From positions 1 to 16,556 of the forward strand of contig CAWZYQ010000083.1 in the NCBI GenBank assembly GCA_963966275.1: DNA of 16,556 bases. The letters run 5' to 3'. The stretch is from UBA10427 sp003500135 (lineage in GTDB: Bacteria > Bacteroidota > Bacteroidia > Cytophagales > Cyclobacteriaceae). How positions within the stretch are numbered: position 1 is the stretch's first letter; every line of letters begins with the position of its first letter. Positions 14,926 to 16,556 of this stretch are shown here, piece after piece. The notes below the pieces were generated by a model, which had not been told where the DNA came from, made no database searches, and was given only the letters and a program-made list of their open reading frames with translations. A program made the translations under genes and the position numbers.

Positions 14926-16390
14926 ACTTGACAAACTCCCTATACAGTTTGTAATAGTACAAAATATCCTTTACATATTCAGCGGGCTCAGTACCCCGGC
15001 AGTAGCCATATTTAACTACTTCATCAGTGTAGTATTTCGGATATGACTTGTTAATGATCATTTTTTCAACATTGTCATACCAAATATCAGGATTAAGGTC
15101 ATATTTTTCAGCCAGGCGCCGGGCATCCTCCATATGGCCCTGCCCGACATTGTAACTGGCAAGAGTAAATTTGATAAGCTCCAGGCTATCAGCATTTGGT
15201 ATTGATTTTACCCAGTACTTATGCAGGTAATCCAGGTGACGAACTCCTGCCAAAAGGTTTGATGAGGGGTCATCGAGGTTATGGATTTGAAAACTGTATT
15301 GTTTAGCTGTTGATGGCAAGACTTGCATAAGGCCTATTGCACCCATCCAAGATTTGGAGTTAGAATTAAAATTAGACTCCTTATAAATCTGAGCAGCCAA
15401 TAAGATCCAGTTCCAGTTTATTCTTTCAGCATAGTACCTGATCAGTGGATCATAGTTTGATATTTTTCCTTCCTTCGCCGGCTTATAACCTCTCCGGATA
15501 TTTCTTTTTACTGCGGCATTGGGGTTAAAATATCTGTTTTTGATCACGTTATAATCCAGCGATCCTCTGTGTGTGTCAATCCAAGAATTGAGGGAATCGA
15601 GCAGTTGGTCGGCGCTTTTTGGCACTGCCCAACCAATAGGCCGGTGTAAACTTATGGGTGTATTGATATCGATATTGCCGAAAAACGACTTCAGTGTACG
15701 GGCACGGTTTTCGTCGGCGACGGTATAACTAATTTTTCCCTTCGCTACCATTTCGATCAGGCTATCTGTTGCTACCATTCCAGGAATGGTATCAATACAA
15801 ATATTAGTGGCTGTTTCTTTCATGAAATTTTGCAGGGAGCTGTAAAATGACGATCCTTTACGAACATGTACGGTATCGCCATTTAAGTCGAGTGGGTCTC
15901 GGATGAGCGCATCGTTTATTTCATCGAGGGTGAGCTGGCGATAATTATCGGGTAATTTTTGGATAAGTACCTGGCGGGCCCGAAGAATTGGATTTGTAAA
16001 GTTGACCAGCTCCTGGCGGTATCGTGTTATGTTGAGATTACCGGCGGCAATATCATAATCGCGTATGGCCAGTGTATCAATAATGTGGTCAAGATTGGTT
16101 GAAATTTTAATTTCTAATTCAAGGTCATGGTCTCTGGCGAACCAGTTCAACATTTCATACTCAAATCCCCTTGGAACCCCTTTATAGATCAGGTAGCTCG
16201 TAAGGCTATTATCTACCAATACTCGTAAGACGCCGGGAGTATGTGTGTACCTTACGGTGTCATATCTATTGCCTTCCTTGGTTCCCGGGATGTTGCGGTC
16301 CGGCGAAGGATCGCTTTTATTGCAGGAAATGAAAACAAGCATCCCAATAAATAGCCATGGAAAAATTTTCCGGTCCGTAAATAAATCCAT
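14873..16390 (-). CDS. mltF: MltF-like membrane-bound lytic murein transglycosylase (solute-binding domain plus SLT domain)
   Basis: Protein of 505 residues, probably a lipoprotein: the N-terminal hydrophobic stretch (9-21) ends at Cys23 in FISCNKSD. Residues about 53-290 form a type-3 periplasmic solute-binding domain, with LRVLVDNSLTSYLIYKGVPR (55-74) and DYDIAAGNLNITRYRQELVN (111-130). Residues about 310-480 are a lysozyme-like SLT domain: catalytic Glu338 in AAQIYKESNF (332-341), GAIGLMQVLPSTA (350-362), and ASYNVGQGHM (411-420). This two-domain order is that of MltF (YfhD), which cleaves peptidoglycan glycan strands with formation of 1,6-anhydro-muramic ends, while the first domain senses muropeptides. 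The tail after 490 is Ser/Asn/Thr-rich. The last 53 bases overlap the acetyltransferase gene. About 165 bases upstream reach the window edge and hold no gene I can support. Confidence 0.92.
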   Translation of the reverse strand: MDLFTDRKIFPWLFIGMLVFISCNKSDPSPDRNIPGTKEGNRYDTVRYTHTPGVLRVLVDNSLTSYLIYKGVPRGFEYEMLNWFARDHDLELEIKISTNLDHIIDTLAIRDYDIAAGNLNITRYRQELVNFTNPILRARQVLIQKLPDNYRQLTLDEINDALIRDPLDLNGDTVHVRKGSSFYSSLQNFMKETATNICIDTIPGMVATDSLIEMVAKGKISYTVADENRARTLKSFFGNIDINTPISLHRPIGWAVPKSADQLLDSLNSWIDTHRGSLDYNVIKNRYFNPNAAVKRNIRRGYKPAKEGKISNYDPLIRYYAERINWNWILLAAQIYKESNFNSNSKSWMGAIGLMQVLPSTAKQYSFQIHNLDDPSSNLLAGVRHLDYLHKYWVKSIPNADSLELIKFTLASYNVGQGHMEDARRLAEKYDLNPDIWYDNVEKMIINKSYPKYYTDEVVKYGYCRGTEPAEYVKDILYYYKLYREFVKYEQKSNSNNSRTTTSSP

Positions 16391-16556
16391 GCTTATAAAC
16401 TAATAGATTACGATCAAAAAACCTAATGCAAACCATCAGGAGTCTGGTTTTTTCCGAACTACACCACAAATTGTTATCGGATTTGTAAATGGATATGATC
16501 GTCGTGACGAACAGAATGGCAACCCTGGAAACGCACTTTAGCATGCGATATGCCGA

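Noticed and set aside
16317..16544. 75-codon minus-strand open frame upstream of the MltF-like gene
   Set aside because: It overlaps the signal-peptide region of the MltF-like gene in another frame, has a Cys/Phe-rich composition without a recognisable domain, and probably is upstream untranslated sequence.

Overview
The window looks like a chromosomal segment from a member of the Bacteroidota, most likely a Cytophagales-type bacterium. This is inferred from the protein families: a TPR sensor ending in a histidine-kinase-like dimerisation domain, a TM2/DUF2752 pair, an MscS channel with a long coiled-coil N-terminus, and an NfeD/flotillin pair. The start codons I checked (sigma factor, metZ, patB, NfeD-like gene, flotillin) have no clear Shine-Dalgarno sequence, which is normal in that phylum. 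I see no tRNA, rRNA, CRISPR array, insertion sequence or phage gene.

Layout. 1-4640, minus strand: an ABC exporter half-transporter, a TPR membrane protein with a degenerate DHp domain, a stand-alone rhodanese, a TM2 protein and a DUF2752 protein. 4792-7370, plus strand: a tight run of ECF sigma factor, two-helix putative anti-sigma factor, OsmC-family peroxidase and O-succinylhomoserine sulfhydrylase (metZ). The first three overlap and the fourth follows after 41 bases. 7371-8403: a degenerate stretch with a perfect 19-bp palindrome, a broken PAPS/APS reductase gene (cysH-like) that has lost its nucleotide-binding N-terminus, and 327 bases with no convincing gene. 8404-9570, plus: a PatB/MalY-type C-S lyase. 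9545-11971, minus: a large MscS-family channel whose 3' end overlaps the lyase gene. 12143-14381, plus: an NfeD-like membrane protein and a flotillin, closed by a strong hairpin terminator at 14403-14438. 14464-16390, minus: an MltF-like lytic transglycosylase lipoprotein and a GNAT acetyltransferase that overlap by 53 bases.

How it fits together. The centre is a sulfur and thiol region. MetZ makes homocysteine directly from sulfide, OsmC removes organic hydroperoxides, the PatB-like lyase can return homocysteine or sulfide, and the cysH remnant suggests that a sulfate-reduction step was once here and is decaying. The ECF/anti-sigma pair at the head of the run suggests stress-responsive transcription of the thiol genes. 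The flanks are mostly envelope functions: export, osmotic channel, flotillin microdomain, peptidoglycan turnover.

I found nothing I can defend as a wholly new system. The best leads are the sigma/anti-sigma/OsmC/MetZ operon, the palindrome in front of the cysH remnant, and the TPR sensor with Tyr in place of the phospho-acceptor His.
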